A stretch of 64,000 nucleotides of DNA, from the NCBI RefSeq assembly GCF_015210005.1, contig NZ_MU158698.1:1695611-1759610 (forward strand), in the 5' to 3' direction. The stretch's first letter is position 1, and each line of letters opens with the position of its first letter. This DNA comes from Sphingobacterium hungaricum. GTDB lineage: Bacteria > Bacteroidota > Bacteroidia > Sphingobacteriales > Sphingobacteriaceae. This document shows positions 17,213 to 24,225 of this stretch, in pieces. Under the pieces are notes generated by a model, which was given only the letters and a program-made list of their open reading frames with translations, ran no database searches and was not told the DNA's origin. A program made the position numbers and the translations under genes.

Positions 17213-17258
17213 ACTTTTCCACAAAAAAACACTTATTAACACAAATTTGTGGAAAAGT
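17213..17258. promoter_or_regulatory. inverted pair of DnaA-box-like sites in a 293-bp intergenic region
   Basis: A perfect 13-bp inverted repeat, ACTTTTCCACAAA (17213-17225) and its complement (17246-17258), contains TTTTCCACA and TGTGGAAAA, which match the relaxed DnaA box TTWTNCACA. TTATTAACA lies between them (17233-17241). The rest of the gap (17051-17212) is AT-rich and holds no gene. It may be a replication-initiator binding site or a transcription factor operator; no dnaA or dnaN gene is nearby in the window. Confidence 0.45.
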
Positions 17259-17276
17259 CGGCGTGCAATTCAGAAT

Positions 17277-17534
17277 CTATTTGTCAATAGAACCTAAAAC
17301 CCGTTGCATAAAGGTATTCAAGGCTTCTTTTTGAGGCATTCCTTCTTTAATCAAGTTATTGACCTCAACAGCGCCATATAAATTGGAGATTAATTCTCCG
17401 ATTACATCAAGCTCTTCGTCTTTCAATGAAGAAACTTCCGTCAGTGATTCTAGTGTTTCTATCGTTTCCAATACGAAATCGACATCATTCTCTGCGATAA
17501 ACGCAGTCATATGTTTAATTATCGGTAACTTCAT
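17277..17534 (-). CDS. small acidic helical protein (DUF6952-like)
   Basis: An 85-residue cytosolic protein, all helical and acidic, with MTAFIAENDVDFVLETIETLESL and a C-terminal KEALNTFMQRVLGSIDK. It resembles a small Bacteroidota family that accompanies thioredoxin and peroxiredoxin genes; I recall it as DUF6952 but cannot check. Its start overlaps the end of the thioredoxin gene by 20 bp, so it is translated from the same mRNA. A role in peroxide or thiol metabolism is inferred from context alone. Confidence 0.75.
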   Translation of the reverse strand: MKLPIIKHMTAFIAENDVDFVLETIETLESLTEVSSLKDEELDVIGELISNLYGAVEVNNLIKEGMPQKEALNTFMQRVLGSIDK

Positions 17535-17829
17535 TTAACAAATCAATTAAACCATCCACTTTATTTGTTTGTACCTGATTAACCAACTTCCCGTTTTTGA
17601 ATGCTGCAAACGTAGGTAAGTTATTTACATTTGCTAATTTTCTAGATTCAGGAAATTTTTCAGCATCAACCAATACGAATGAAACGCCTTCGTTTTCTCC
17701 GGCAAGTTTTTTAAATTTCGGTTTCATGATTCTGCAATTCCCACACCATGATGCCGAAAATTGAACCAAAACAGTTTCGTTGCTATCGACCACCTCTTGC
17801 AAAGTGTCGTTTTCTAATTCTTGTAACAT
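17515..17829 (-). CDS. thioredoxin-family protein
   Basis: Small cytosolic thioredoxin-fold protein of 104 residues. The active site is SASWCGNCRIMKPKF, a CxxC with Gly-Asn between the cysteines instead of Gly-Pro. The cis-proline strand is VNNLPTFAAFKNGKLV. I start at the ATG at 17829 (MLQELENDTLQEVV); a longer open frame to 17934 adds 35 residues unlike thioredoxins and overlaps the ahpC end. With the peroxiredoxin 61 bp upstream it probably forms a peroxide-reducing pair in which this protein recycles AhpC. Confidence 0.9.
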   Translation of the reverse strand: MLQELENDTLQEVVDSNETVLVQFSASWCGNCRIMKPKFKKLAGENEGVSFVLVDAEKFPESRKLANVNNLPTFAAFKNGKLVNQVQTNKVDGLIDLLNEVTDN

Positions 17830-17890
17830 AAAATTAAATTTAAAATGTTTGAAAGAAGAGGATTGAACAATCCCCTTCTCTAAGAATGAT

Positions 17891-18523
17891 TTAGTTTTGT
17901 GATAAGTAGCTAGCAACACCGTCGCGAGTTGCATTCATAGCTTCTTTACCATCTTCCCAGTTTGCTGGACAAACTTCACCGTGTTTTTGAACATGTGTGT
18001 AAGCGTCAACCAAACGGATATATTCTTTCACGTTACGTCCCAAAGGCATATCATTTACTGACTCATGGAAAACTTTACCCGTTTCGTCAATTAAATAAGT
18101 TGCGCGGAAAGAAACAGCAGAACCTTCAGCCAAAGTACCGTACTCAGGGTGCTCAACTTCTTTCACTTCCAAAATACCTAAGATGCTAGAAAGGTTGCGG
18201 TTTGTGTCAGCGATAATTGGATACGTTACGCCTTCGATACCACCATTGTCTTTCTCTGTATTTAACCAAGCGAAATGCACTTCGTTAGAATCACAAGAAG
18301 CACCGATTACGATTGTGTTTCTTTTTTCGAATTCAGGCAATGCCTCTTGAAAAGCGTGCAATTCCGTAGGACAAACGAATGTAAAATCCTTTGGATACCA
18401 GAATAATAATACTTTTTTATTTTCTTTTTGTGCTTTCTCAAACACATTTAAAGAGATGTAGTCACCTAAATAATCAATTGCATCTACGGTGATGCTTGGG
18501 AAATTTTTGCCTGTAAAACTCAT
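17891..18523 (-). CDS. 2-Cys peroxiredoxin, AhpC/Prx1 type
   Basis: Reduces hydrogen peroxide and alkyl hydroperoxides in the cytosol. The peroxidatic cysteine is in WYPKDFTFVCPTELHAF and the resolving cysteine in GEVCPANWEDGKEAM; GRNVKEYIRLVDAYTH is the usual linker helix. I start at the ATG at 18523 (MSFTGKNFPSI), giving 210 residues; a longer frame adds 13 unlike residues. A TACTTTTG promoter element lies 27 bp upstream. The thioredoxin and small acidic gene downstream share its strand and are probably co-transcribed. A short helical stretch after the resolving Cys is consistent with the typical 2-Cys group. Confidence 0.93.
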   Translation of the reverse strand: MSFTGKNFPSITVDAIDYLGDYISLNVFEKAQKENKKVLLFWYPKDFTFVCPTELHAFQEALPEFEKRNTIVIGASCDSNEVHFAWLNTEKDNGGIEGVTYPIIADTNRNLSSILGILEVKEVEHPEYGTLAEGSAVSFRATYLIDETGKVFHESVNDMPLGRNVKEYIRLVDAYTHVQKHGEVCPANWEDGKEAMNATRDGVASYLSQN

Positions 18524-18549
18524 AATATATTCTATCTTTTTTTGTGCTA

Positions 18550-18557
18550 CAAAAGTA
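18550..18557 (-). promoter_or_regulatory. -7 promoter element of the peroxiredoxin operon
   Basis: On the minus strand these bases read TACTTTTG, an exact match to TAnnTTTG, 27 bp before the ahpC-type ATG. The -33 region (CGTT) is a poor match. Confidence 0.5.
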
Positions 18558-18728
18558 GGCAATCTGCGCTTGTAAAACGATACGATTTACAAATGACATA
18601 TCGATAAAATCTATTTGTTTAAGAATAATGAATAATAATCGACTATCTATTTCTGAAATAAAAAGCAGAAATGTAATTTTCGCTTTGGAATACCCGAATC
18701 GTGCGCTATATTTACGAAAATTTGAACC

Positions 18729-18800
18729 GGCCCTGTAGTTCAACGGATAGAATAGATGTTTCCTAAACATTTGATAGCAGTTCGATTCTGCTTGGGGCTA
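18729..18800 (+). tRNA. tRNA-Arg (anticodon CCU)
   Basis: Cloverleaf read by eye: acceptor GGCCCTG pairs with TGGGGCT using wobble pairs at both ends, D-stem GTTC/GAAT, anticodon stem-loop AGATG-TTTCCTAA-CATTT with anticodon CCT, and T-arm AGCAG-TTCGATT-CTGCT. The CCA end is not encoded. Its 3' end is the integration site of the element that follows: the last 16 bases fall within the 19-bp att repeat, and the element restores the full gene. Confidence 0.9.
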
Positions 18801-18803
18801 CAA
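18785..18803 (+). repeat. attL: 19-bp direct repeat in the tRNA-Arg 3' end
   Basis: Identical to 24025-24043. It covers the 3' side of the T-stem, the acceptor 3' strand and three bases beyond, the usual crossover region for tRNA-targeting tyrosine recombinases. Confidence 0.88.
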
Positions 18804-18812
18804 CTCTTAACG

Positions 18813-18853
18813 AAAATCGCCGAAGTCTTAAAGATTTCGGCGATTTTGATTTT
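18813..18853 (+). terminator. element-borne terminator for tRNA-Arg
   Basis: Stem AAAATCGCCGAA (18813-18824) pairs with TTCGGCGATTTT (18836-18847) and is followed by a T-rich run. It lies inside the element, directly after the tRNA. The equivalent hairpin of the original locus is at 24049-24073, beyond the other repeat. Confidence 0.8.
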
Positions 18854-18928
18854 TTCCCATACAAGATCCCATACATTTCTTGATTTATAGGACTTAAAAG
18901 GTGTTAAAGCCTTGAGTGTAATCTTCCC

Positions 18929-19780
18929 CTAGCTAGCTACATTCAAAACTAAAAAATTCCAGTCAGAATTGCTGTTGTTATCCTGTTGGAATGTGGGAAA
19001 CTCGGAGAGTTTTCCATATTTCAATAGGAACTCTGTTGGCGTTAGTTGACCTAGAGATGAGTGTGGTCTTTCATTGTTGTACATCCAAACCCATGCGTTC
19101 GCATATTTTCTGATTTCTTTCAGGCTTTCAAACATATAACTATCCAAAACATCTTGTCTGAAAGTTCGGTTAAATCTTTCGATCAAGCTATTCTGCGTCG
19201 GCTTGCCTGGTTGAATAAATTCCCATTCTATATCTTTATCTTCACACCAAACTCGAATTGCTTCAGCAACAAACTCTGGCCCGTTATCTGAACGGATCTT
19301 CTCAGGTTTACCTCGCCATTCAATCAAATTTTCTAACTCTCTTACCACACGCTGGGCAGGTAGGCTAGTATCAACAGAAATTGAAAGAGCCTCGCGGCTG
19401 AAATCATCAATAATATTCAGCGTTCGTATGGTCTTTCCACTGGCTAGTGTATCGTGCATAAAGTCAAGACTCCAAGTAATATTTGGCCCTATGGGGCAAA
19501 GTAATGGTGCCTTGACACGTGCAGGAAGACGTTTCTTCCGCTTATTACGTAGGTTCAATCGCATATTCGTGTAGATACGGTATACACGCTTATGATTCCA
19601 CATATACTGTAACTTTCTTAACCTATGATACATCATCCAAAAGCCCCAAGTGCGGTGCAGATCAGCAAGTTTAGAAAGCTGTTCAATTACTTCATCATCA
19701 TTTTTACGCTTTCCTTGATAGTAGAAAACTGATGTGCTTAAAGAAAACAGTAAACAGGCCTGACGCAGGCTCATGCCCAA
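18929..19780 (-). CDS. IS3-family transposase OrfB (DDE catalytic part)
   Basis: Catalytic half of the transposase, with an rve integrase core. After a helical N-terminal region ([21 protein letters not shown]_21-like) the DDE residues appear as Asp in SLDFMHD, Asp in RSDNGPEFV and Glu in [14 protein letters not shown]; the C-terminal [19 protein letters not shown] is the family tail. The frame is open upstream of this ATG through [13 protein letters not shown] to the slippery site near 19831-19837, so the true product is most likely an OrfA-OrfB fusion made by -1 frameshifting. No disruption of the frame is seen, so the IS may be active. Confidence 0.92.
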   Translation of the reverse strand: MGMSLRQACLLFSLSTSVFYYQGKRKNDDEVIEQLSKLADLHRTWGFWMMYHRLRKLQYMWNHKRVYRIYTNMRLNLRNKRKKRLPARVKAPLLCPIGPNITWSLDFMHDTLASGKTIRTLNIIDDFSREALSISVDTSLPAQRVVRELENLIEWRGKPEKIRSDNGPEFVAEAIRVWCEDKDIEWEFIQPGKPTQNSLIERFNRTFRQDVLDSYMFESLKEIRKYANAWVWMYNNERPHSSLGQLTPTEFLLKYGKLSEFPTFQQDNNSNSDWNFLVLNVAS

Positions 19781-19824
19781 TTCTTCTCGGGCATAGCCTA
19801 TAAGCTCTCGCTTTTCGACAGGCC

Positions 19825-20091
19825 CTAAAGCTTTTTTTCTATGACATCTTTTAAAACCGTGTTCTGAAGAGTCAGTTCCGCAACGATTTTTTTGTACTGC
19901 GCAAGTTCTCGTTCCATATCTTTCATCTGTTTGAGTTGAGATACCTCCATCCCAGAATACTTATTTTTCCAACTGTAAAAAGTTCCCTGACTAATACCAT
20001 GTTCCCGGCAGATATCAGTAACCGATTGCCCTGAGTCTTGTTGGGATAAAATTTTGATAATTTGTGATTCACTGAATTTACTCTTTTTCAT
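19825..20091 (-). CDS. IS3-family transposase OrfA (helix-turn-helix part)
   Basis: An 88-residue DNA-binding protein. The helix-turn-helix is in [39 protein letters not shown], and a leucine-zipper-like helix follows ([33 protein letters not shown]). The sequence pattern is that of IS407-subgroup OrfA. The last codons contain A AAA AAG (19837-19831 on the minus strand), a canonical -1 slippery heptamer, directly before the TAG stop; shifting there joins the frame of OrfB. Confidence 0.92.
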   Translation of the reverse strand: MKKSKFSESQIIKILSQQDSGQSVTDICREHGISQGTFYSWKNKYSGMEVSQLKQMKDMERELAQYKKIVAELTLQNTVLKDVIEKKL

Positions 20092-20150
20092 TGTCCCTAA
20101 TTTATTAAAAACTACATTTATAATCGTAGCTGATTTTAGGGAAGATTACA

Positions 20151-21001
20151 ACATGAGTTTTAGTTTTAATAGAAACATACTCTAAAAAACCATTTACGAC
20201 ATTAGACTTTTTAAGATTTGCTGCATCCGAATACCTTAAACCCGTAAAGCATAAGAATAAAAGACAATCTCGAACCTGATCCAAAGCAACATCATTTTTT
20301 AGCTCTAAACTTTTAATTGCAAGTATTTCTTCTTTTTTTAGCGCAATTATTTCAGGTTCTTTAGACGAGAATGTGAAGGTTTTATAAACCATATTTTTAT
20401 TATAACCACGAATACTAGAATAATTTAAAAACTGCTTTAGAGTTTGAGTGTACTTTGCTATTGTCACATTGGAATGATTCTTCTTATTCATAAGAAAGTC
20501 AACAAACTTTTGATAGAAGTCAGTATCTATCACATCGAATTCAAATTTAAGTCCAGAATATTTTGAATAAGCTTTTAAAAGCTCAATAGAGGTTTTATGC
20601 TTTTTAAGAGTATTTAAAGCACATTTCATTTCTACATTTTTTATATACTCATCATAGTATTCCCAAAAGGTCTTGTTACTACTTGTTTTAATTTTGTTAA
20701 TTGAGTTTCTGATGAAAGCGACTGATAATTCGATTCCATTAAGTTGAGCATCAAATATTATTTTCTCAACTTCATTAACTTTAATCTGAATAATTCCATT
20801 AAGTTCTAAACTATTGGACACAGAGGTTTTAATACGATTATTTTTAGGATCCCAAAAACTTCTATTTGTTTTGATTCCTGTTTGTAACCAAAGTCTATTG
20901 CCTTTGAATACTACATCTAATAGAACAGGAACATTATCCTTTCTAAGTTGCCCAGTTTTTGGGTCTTTTCTTTGCTCTAATTTTGGAGTTACTTTTGCCA
21001 T
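20151..21001 (-). pseudogene. tyrosine recombinase (integrase), truncated beside the IS
   Basis: Site-specific recombinase of the Bacteroidota type. An N-terminal arm-binding domain (KGNRLWLQTGIKTNRSFWDPKNNRI), a SAM-like core-binding domain (about residues 105-205, TFWEYYDEYIKNVEMK), and the beginning of the catalytic domain with the first catalytic Arg in CLLFLCFTGLRYSDAANL and the Lys region IKTKT are present. The reading then enters the IS end. The HxxR, second His and Tyr nucleophile are missing, and the 113 bp between the IS and attL do not encode them; after the IS the frame would stop within about 8 codons. The element therefore cannot excise with this enzyme. Confidence 0.88.
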
Positions 21002-21298
21002 TTTTTAGTTATTAAATTGTTATATATTTTATAATAAATATTTATATATTTATTTGTTTATCAATATGTTACAATTGTAATAACCTTGTATGGAACTTCA
21101 ATGAAAAAAGTGAAAATAGTCTTATATAAATAACTGATATTTTTATATTCATTTAGTTATTTTATAAGTTAATTTTAAGATGTATTTCTTATCAATATAT
21201 TTGATAAAAGTTACAATTAAAAATTCTTTATAAAATTTATAGACAAAAATGTTTTAATTTAGTTTTATAAAAAAAAATATTTAAGAGATAAAGCTAAT
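21002..21298. other. AT-rich gap between integrase and cargo operon
   Basis: About 300 bp of extremely A+T-rich DNA with no reading frame I trust. It should hold the divergent promoters of the integrase and of the ATPase gene. A short dyad TTATCA (21189-21194) / TGATAA (21202-21207) could be an operator. Confidence 0.4.
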
Positions 21299-22369
21299 AT
21301 GATTACGGAAGTCGGTATTGTTGGATATAAATCTATAAAAAGACAACTTGTGAAATTAACACCATTAAATGTTTTAATTGGGGGAAATGGTGTTGGAAAG
21401 AGTAATTTTATTTCAATCTTTTCTCTAATAAAGAATCTTTATGAAGGTAATTTGCAAAATTATATTGCAACTAAAGGTGGTGCAAATTCATTTTTGCATT
21501 TTGGATCAAAACTAACGAAAGAAATTAGTATTGGATTAACCTTTGATGATGTAAATAGATTCTTTTTTGATCTACAGTATGCACAAGATAAATTAATTAT
21601 TAAAAATCTTTCAACTTCTTTTTTTAATAAAATTTGGCACGATAAACTCTATCAAAGTAATGTGTTGGAGACTGATTTTAGTTCAGTATATAGAAGTCAA
21701 GCATATTGGGTAAACCCTTATTTGATAGGGTTTGATGTTTATCATTTTCATGATACTAGTGATAATTCTCCAATGAAAATGAAGTGTAACATAAATGATA
21801 ATATTAAGTTAAGACGAGATGGATCTAATTTAGCTGCTTTTCTTTATTTTCTTAAAGAAATACATCCATTGTCTTTTAAAAAGATCGAAATGACAATTAC
21901 CTCAGTCGCCCCATTTTTTGAGTCTTTTGTGTTAATTCCTGATAGACTAAACAGTGAAATGATCCAATTAGAATGGAGAGAAAAGGGAAATACTGATGCT
22001 TATTTTAACGCGTTTTCTCTATCTGATGGTTCTTTACGATTCATTTGCCTTGTTACATTACTTTTACAACCTAATCCACCAAAAACAATAATTATTGATG
22101 AACCTGAATTAGGATTACACCCTTACGCAATTAATAAGATAGTAAATCTTATGAAAAAATTGAGTGAAAATAATTATCAAATTATTGTTTCAACACAGTC
22201 CGTTACTTTATTGGATAATTTCGATTCAGATTCAATTTTGGTTGCTGATAGGGAAGATGGTCAGACAGTATTTAAGCGATTAAATAAGGATGATTTGTCA
22301 AATTGGATTAATGACTACTCTTTAGGTGAAATGTGGGAGAAAAATTTGATTGGTGGATTGCCTTTTTAA
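21299..22369 (+). CDS. OLD/RecF-like AAA ATPase (defence-associated)
   Basis: ABC-type ATPase of 356 residues. Walker A is GGNGVGKS at 28-35, the signature-like LSDGSLRF at about 241-248, Walker B IIIDEPELGLHP at 264-275, and a switch His-like STQS at 298-301. This order is that of AAA_21 / OLD-family ATPases, which pair with a nuclease or TOPRIM partner in PARIS, AbiL and Gabija-like systems. No TOPRIM domain is fused here; a separate DUF4276 gene begins 4 bp after the stop. The gene is intact and AT-rich. A role in phage sensing is inference from family and context. Confidence 0.88.
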   Translation: MITEVGIVGYKSIKRQLVKLTPLNVLIGGNGVGKSNFISIFSLIKNLYEGNLQNYIATKGGANSFLHFGSKLTKEISIGLTFDDVNRFFFDLQYAQDKLIIKNLSTSFFNKIWHDKLYQSNVLETDFSSVYRSQAYWVNPYLIGFDVYHFHDTSDNSPMKMKCNINDNIKLRRDGSNLAAFLYFLKEIHPLSFKKIEMTITSVAPFFESFVLIPDRLNSEMIQLEWREKGNTDAYFNAFSLSDGSLRFICLVTLLLQPNPPKTIIIDEPELGLHPYAINKIVNLMKKLSENNYQIIVSTQSVTLLDNFDSDSILVADREDGQTVFKRLNKDDLSNWINDYSLGEMWEKNLIGGLPF

Positions 22370-22373
22370 AGCT

Positions 22374-23015
22374 ATGAATAGGTTAGTTTTTTTGGTTGAA
22401 GGAGACTCTGAATTATATTTTGTTCAGAATAGAATTATACCTTACCTATATTTAAACGGTGCTATTGGAGCAATAACATGTCAGAAGATAACTACCAATA
22501 GAAAACTTAATATTTCTGGAGGAAATGTTTCTTATAATTTGTTTAAAAATGAGTTAGATAGAATTTACGCACAGGGAGGGGTAGTAGTAACTACTTTTTT
22601 AGATTTCTTTAGATTACCAAATAATTTTCCCAACCATGGTGCTGGAAATCCAGATGATATTGAAGCAGGCATGCTAGAGGATAATTTGGATAATAGAAAT
22701 TATATCCCTTATATACAAAAACATGAATTTGAAGCTATTTTCTTTTCAGATATAAGTAATTTTTATTTGTTTGTTGATTCAAATGATAAAAGGGAGGCTA
22801 TTGAGAGTATTTTGAATGAATTCCCAAATCCAGAAGATATTAATTCTCATCCAAATAGATATCCAGCAAAAAGACTTAAAGATATATTAGGCTATAATAA
22901 AGGAGCTGATGCTGAACTAATAATTGAATCTTGTTCAATAGAAATGGTTATTAGTAAATGTCCCAGATTTGCAGTGTGGATAGAAAAATTAATTAATTTG
23001 TATGTAGCGGCTTAA
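22374..23015 (+). CDS. DUF4276 protein (TOPRIM-like), partner of the ATPase
   Basis: 213 residues from the ATG at 22374; an in-frame start at 22350 would overlap the ATPase and lacks homology-like sequence. DUF4276 marks are LVFLVEGDSELYFV with Glu9 in the VEGDSE motif, ISGGNVSYNLFKNEL, VVVTTFLDFFRLP with an Asp near 77, and IPYIQKHEFEAIFFSD (about 111-126). The acidic residues are placed as in TOPRIM metal sites. ATPase plus DUF4276 pairs are known from AbiL-type abortive infection modules, to my knowledge. The protein is likely a nuclease or effector licensed by the ATPase. Confidence 0.85.
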   Translation: MNRLVFLVEGDSELYFVQNRIIPYLYLNGAIGAITCQKITTNRKLNISGGNVSYNLFKNELDRIYAQGGVVVTTFLDFFRLPNNFPNHGAGNPDDIEAGMLEDNLDNRNYIPYIQKHEFEAIFFSDISNFYLFVDSNDKREAIESILNEFPNPEDINSHPNRYPAKRLKDILGYNKGADAELIIESCSIEMVISKCPRFAVWIEKLINLYVAA

Positions 23016-23072
23016 TTGATTTAGTATAAAAATTGTATTAAGCTTATCAAATATTCTAAGTATTACTATATT

Positions 23073-23876
23073 ATGAAATATAAGGTTTCTCCAAAATATT
23101 TAATGTTACTCATCTCGGAGATTGAAAAGGCACTTTGGGGATTATTCCCTTCCAGTAAATACAAGAATGTTCTTTTCTATATTGAGAAATGGCACGAATT
23201 CGAACAGGGGTATAATTTTAATGATAATTGGGAAAATTTCACAATCTTTTTTGACAACAACAACAATAACAATATAGATTTAGTAAGGACTCTAAATAAT
23301 ATTGATGGAGATACTCTAATAAAGATAGCTATAGATTTAGGTGTTAATACTCCAGATTTTATTCCTTCAATACCAACATTTCGCAATGATATTAAGGTTA
23401 ACCACCACTCCGCAAGTGCAACTTTTGAAAATGCATTTAAAAAAATAGAATCAGAGCCTAGTTTAGCAATTGGCTTAGCTAATTCAGCTTTGGAAAGTAT
23501 TATTAAGGAAATATTGAAAGATGAAAGGATTGCGAGCAAGATCAAATCAAATAAAACACTTTACGATTTGTCTTCAGAAATTCTTAAAGTTTTTCAGTTA
23601 TTTCCTCATTCGGATATGCCAAATGAGATTAAAGCTATAGGTAGTTCATTGTTAGCAATTAGTCAGAATATTGAAAAGCTAAGAAGTGATAAAACCGATT
23701 TTCATGGAAAAACAAAGGAAGATTATAAAATAGAGGATTCAATTTATACTTATTTCATAATCAATTCAGTTACAACAATTGGTTTATTTTTAAGGTCATA
23801 TTATAAAGCAAATTTTCCTGAAAATTTATTGGAAACCTCACAATCTATATTGGATGATGATGAATTACCATTTTAA
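23073..23876 (+). CDS. abortive-infection C-terminal (Abi_C)-type protein
   Basis: Third cargo gene, 267 residues, 57 bp after DUF4276 on the same strand. The region from about 110 to 250 fits the Abi_C pattern: ATFENAFKKIESEPSLAIGLANSALESIIKEIL, then LFPHSDMPNEIKAIGSSLLAISQNIEKLRSDKTDFHGK, where the final His-Gly is the conserved end of the motif. The N-terminal 110 residues are of unknown type and contain a run of Asn. Abi_C proteins are abortive-infection components, and the domain resembles RNase-like HEPN helices. A linked role with the ATPase/DUF4276 pair is inferred. Confidence 0.8.
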   Translation: MKYKVSPKYLMLLISEIEKALWGLFPSSKYKNVLFYIEKWHEFEQGYNFNDNWENFTIFFDNNNNNNIDLVRTLNNIDGDTLIKIAIDLGVNTPDFIPSIPTFRNDIKVNHHSASATFENAFKKIESEPSLAIGLANSALESIIKEILKDERIASKIKSNKTLYDLSSEILKVFQLFPHSDMPNEIKAIGSSLLAISQNIEKLRSDKTDFHGKTKEDYKIEDSIYTYFIINSVTTIGLFLRSYYKANFPENLLETSQSILDDDELPF

Positions 23877-24024
23877 TTTATCATACAAATTTCCATACAA
23901 ATTCGCCTTTTATCAATAAATAGACATCTATATTCAATTGGAAATCTTAAAATTTTATCTTTTAATAAAGTTTTTACAATTCCAAAATCATAATGAAACC
24001 ATATATTTCATTATGAGAATGTGA

Positions 24025-24043
24025 ATTCTGCTTGGGGCTACAA
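24025..24043 (+). repeat. attR: second copy of the 19-bp direct repeat
   Basis: Perfect copy of 18785-18803. It is only a fragment of tRNA-Arg, as expected for the distal end of a tRNA-integrated element. Confidence 0.88.
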
Positions 24044-24048
24044 AAAAG

Positions 24049-24073
24049 AAAAGCGATTTTAATCGCTTTTTTT
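24049..24073 (+). terminator. original tRNA-Arg terminator, displaced by the element
   Basis: AAAAGCGATT and AATCGCTTTT form a tight hairpin followed by a T-run, 6 bp after attR. Before integration it would have stood directly behind the tRNA. Confidence 0.8.
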
Positions 24074-24149
24074 AGTTTATTAAATTTTCCTTATCCCTAT
24101 TCAGTTCTTTACGAGATAAGTTGCGCGGTGTAGATTCGCTTTTATTTTA

Positions 24150-24195
24150 TTATATAACTTTGGCAAAAAATTAAATTTTTGCCAAAGTTATATAA
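24150..24195. promoter_or_regulatory. perfect palindrome, probable operator of the AbiEi/AbiEii operon
   Basis: Arms of 20 bp, TTATATAACTTTGGCAAAAA (24150-24169) and its exact complement (24176-24195), are separated by 6 nt and lie 30 bp before the antitoxin start. AbiEi antitoxins bind inverted repeats in their own promoter, so autoregulation is the likely use. A weaker version with TGGCA/TGCCA arms is at 24931-24972, just before the toxin gene. Confidence 0.7.
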
Positions 24196-24225
24196 ATAAT
24201 TATTACTTTTATGTAATTGGAAATC

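Larger units (their letters stand above)
18917..20150 (-). mobile_element. IS3-family insertion sequence (IS407-like)
   Basis: Terminal inverted repeats begin TGTAATCTTCCC at both ends (18917 inward and 20150 inward) and the element is about 1234 bp, the size of the IS407 subgroup. It encodes an OrfA of 88 residues and a DDE OrfB joined by a likely frameshift. If the right end is placed at 20153, a 4-bp TGAG repeat (18913-18916 and 20154-20157) flanks it, but the inverted repeats are then out of register by 3 bp. So a target duplication is uncertain. Confidence 0.88.
18785..24043. mobile_element. tRNA-Arg-integrated defence-type element, about 5.24 kb
   Basis: Bounded by a perfect 19-bp direct repeat, ATTCTGCTTGGGGCTACAA, at 18785-18803 (inside the tRNA) and 24025-24043. 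It holds a broken tyrosine recombinase next to the tRNA copy, an IS3-family insertion, an AT-rich stretch, and three plus-strand cargo genes. The cargo is visibly richer in A+T than the genes on either side. Both ends carry repeated CATACA motifs (18856-18875 and 23882-23902) that could be recombinase arm sites. No replication, conjugation or structural phage gene is present, so it is a small integrative island or the remnant of one. Confidence 0.85.

Noticed and set aside
18474..18770. 98-codon minus-strand frame overlapping the peroxiredoxin start and the tRNA
   Set aside because: It crosses the tRNA-Arg gene and the promoter element and has no recognisable sequence.
18913..20157. TGAG as a certain 4-bp target duplication of the IS
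   Set aside because: It needs the right IS end to be 3 bp outside the point where the inverted repeats align, so I left it as a possibility only.
21002..21298. Small open frames in the AT-rich gap of the island
   Set aside because: Only short frames of low complexity are present, none with a recognisable start or protein-like composition.
23177..23545. 122-codon minus-strand frame inside the Abi_C-type gene
   Set aside because: Antisense of an AT-rich gene, with composition typical of such shadows.
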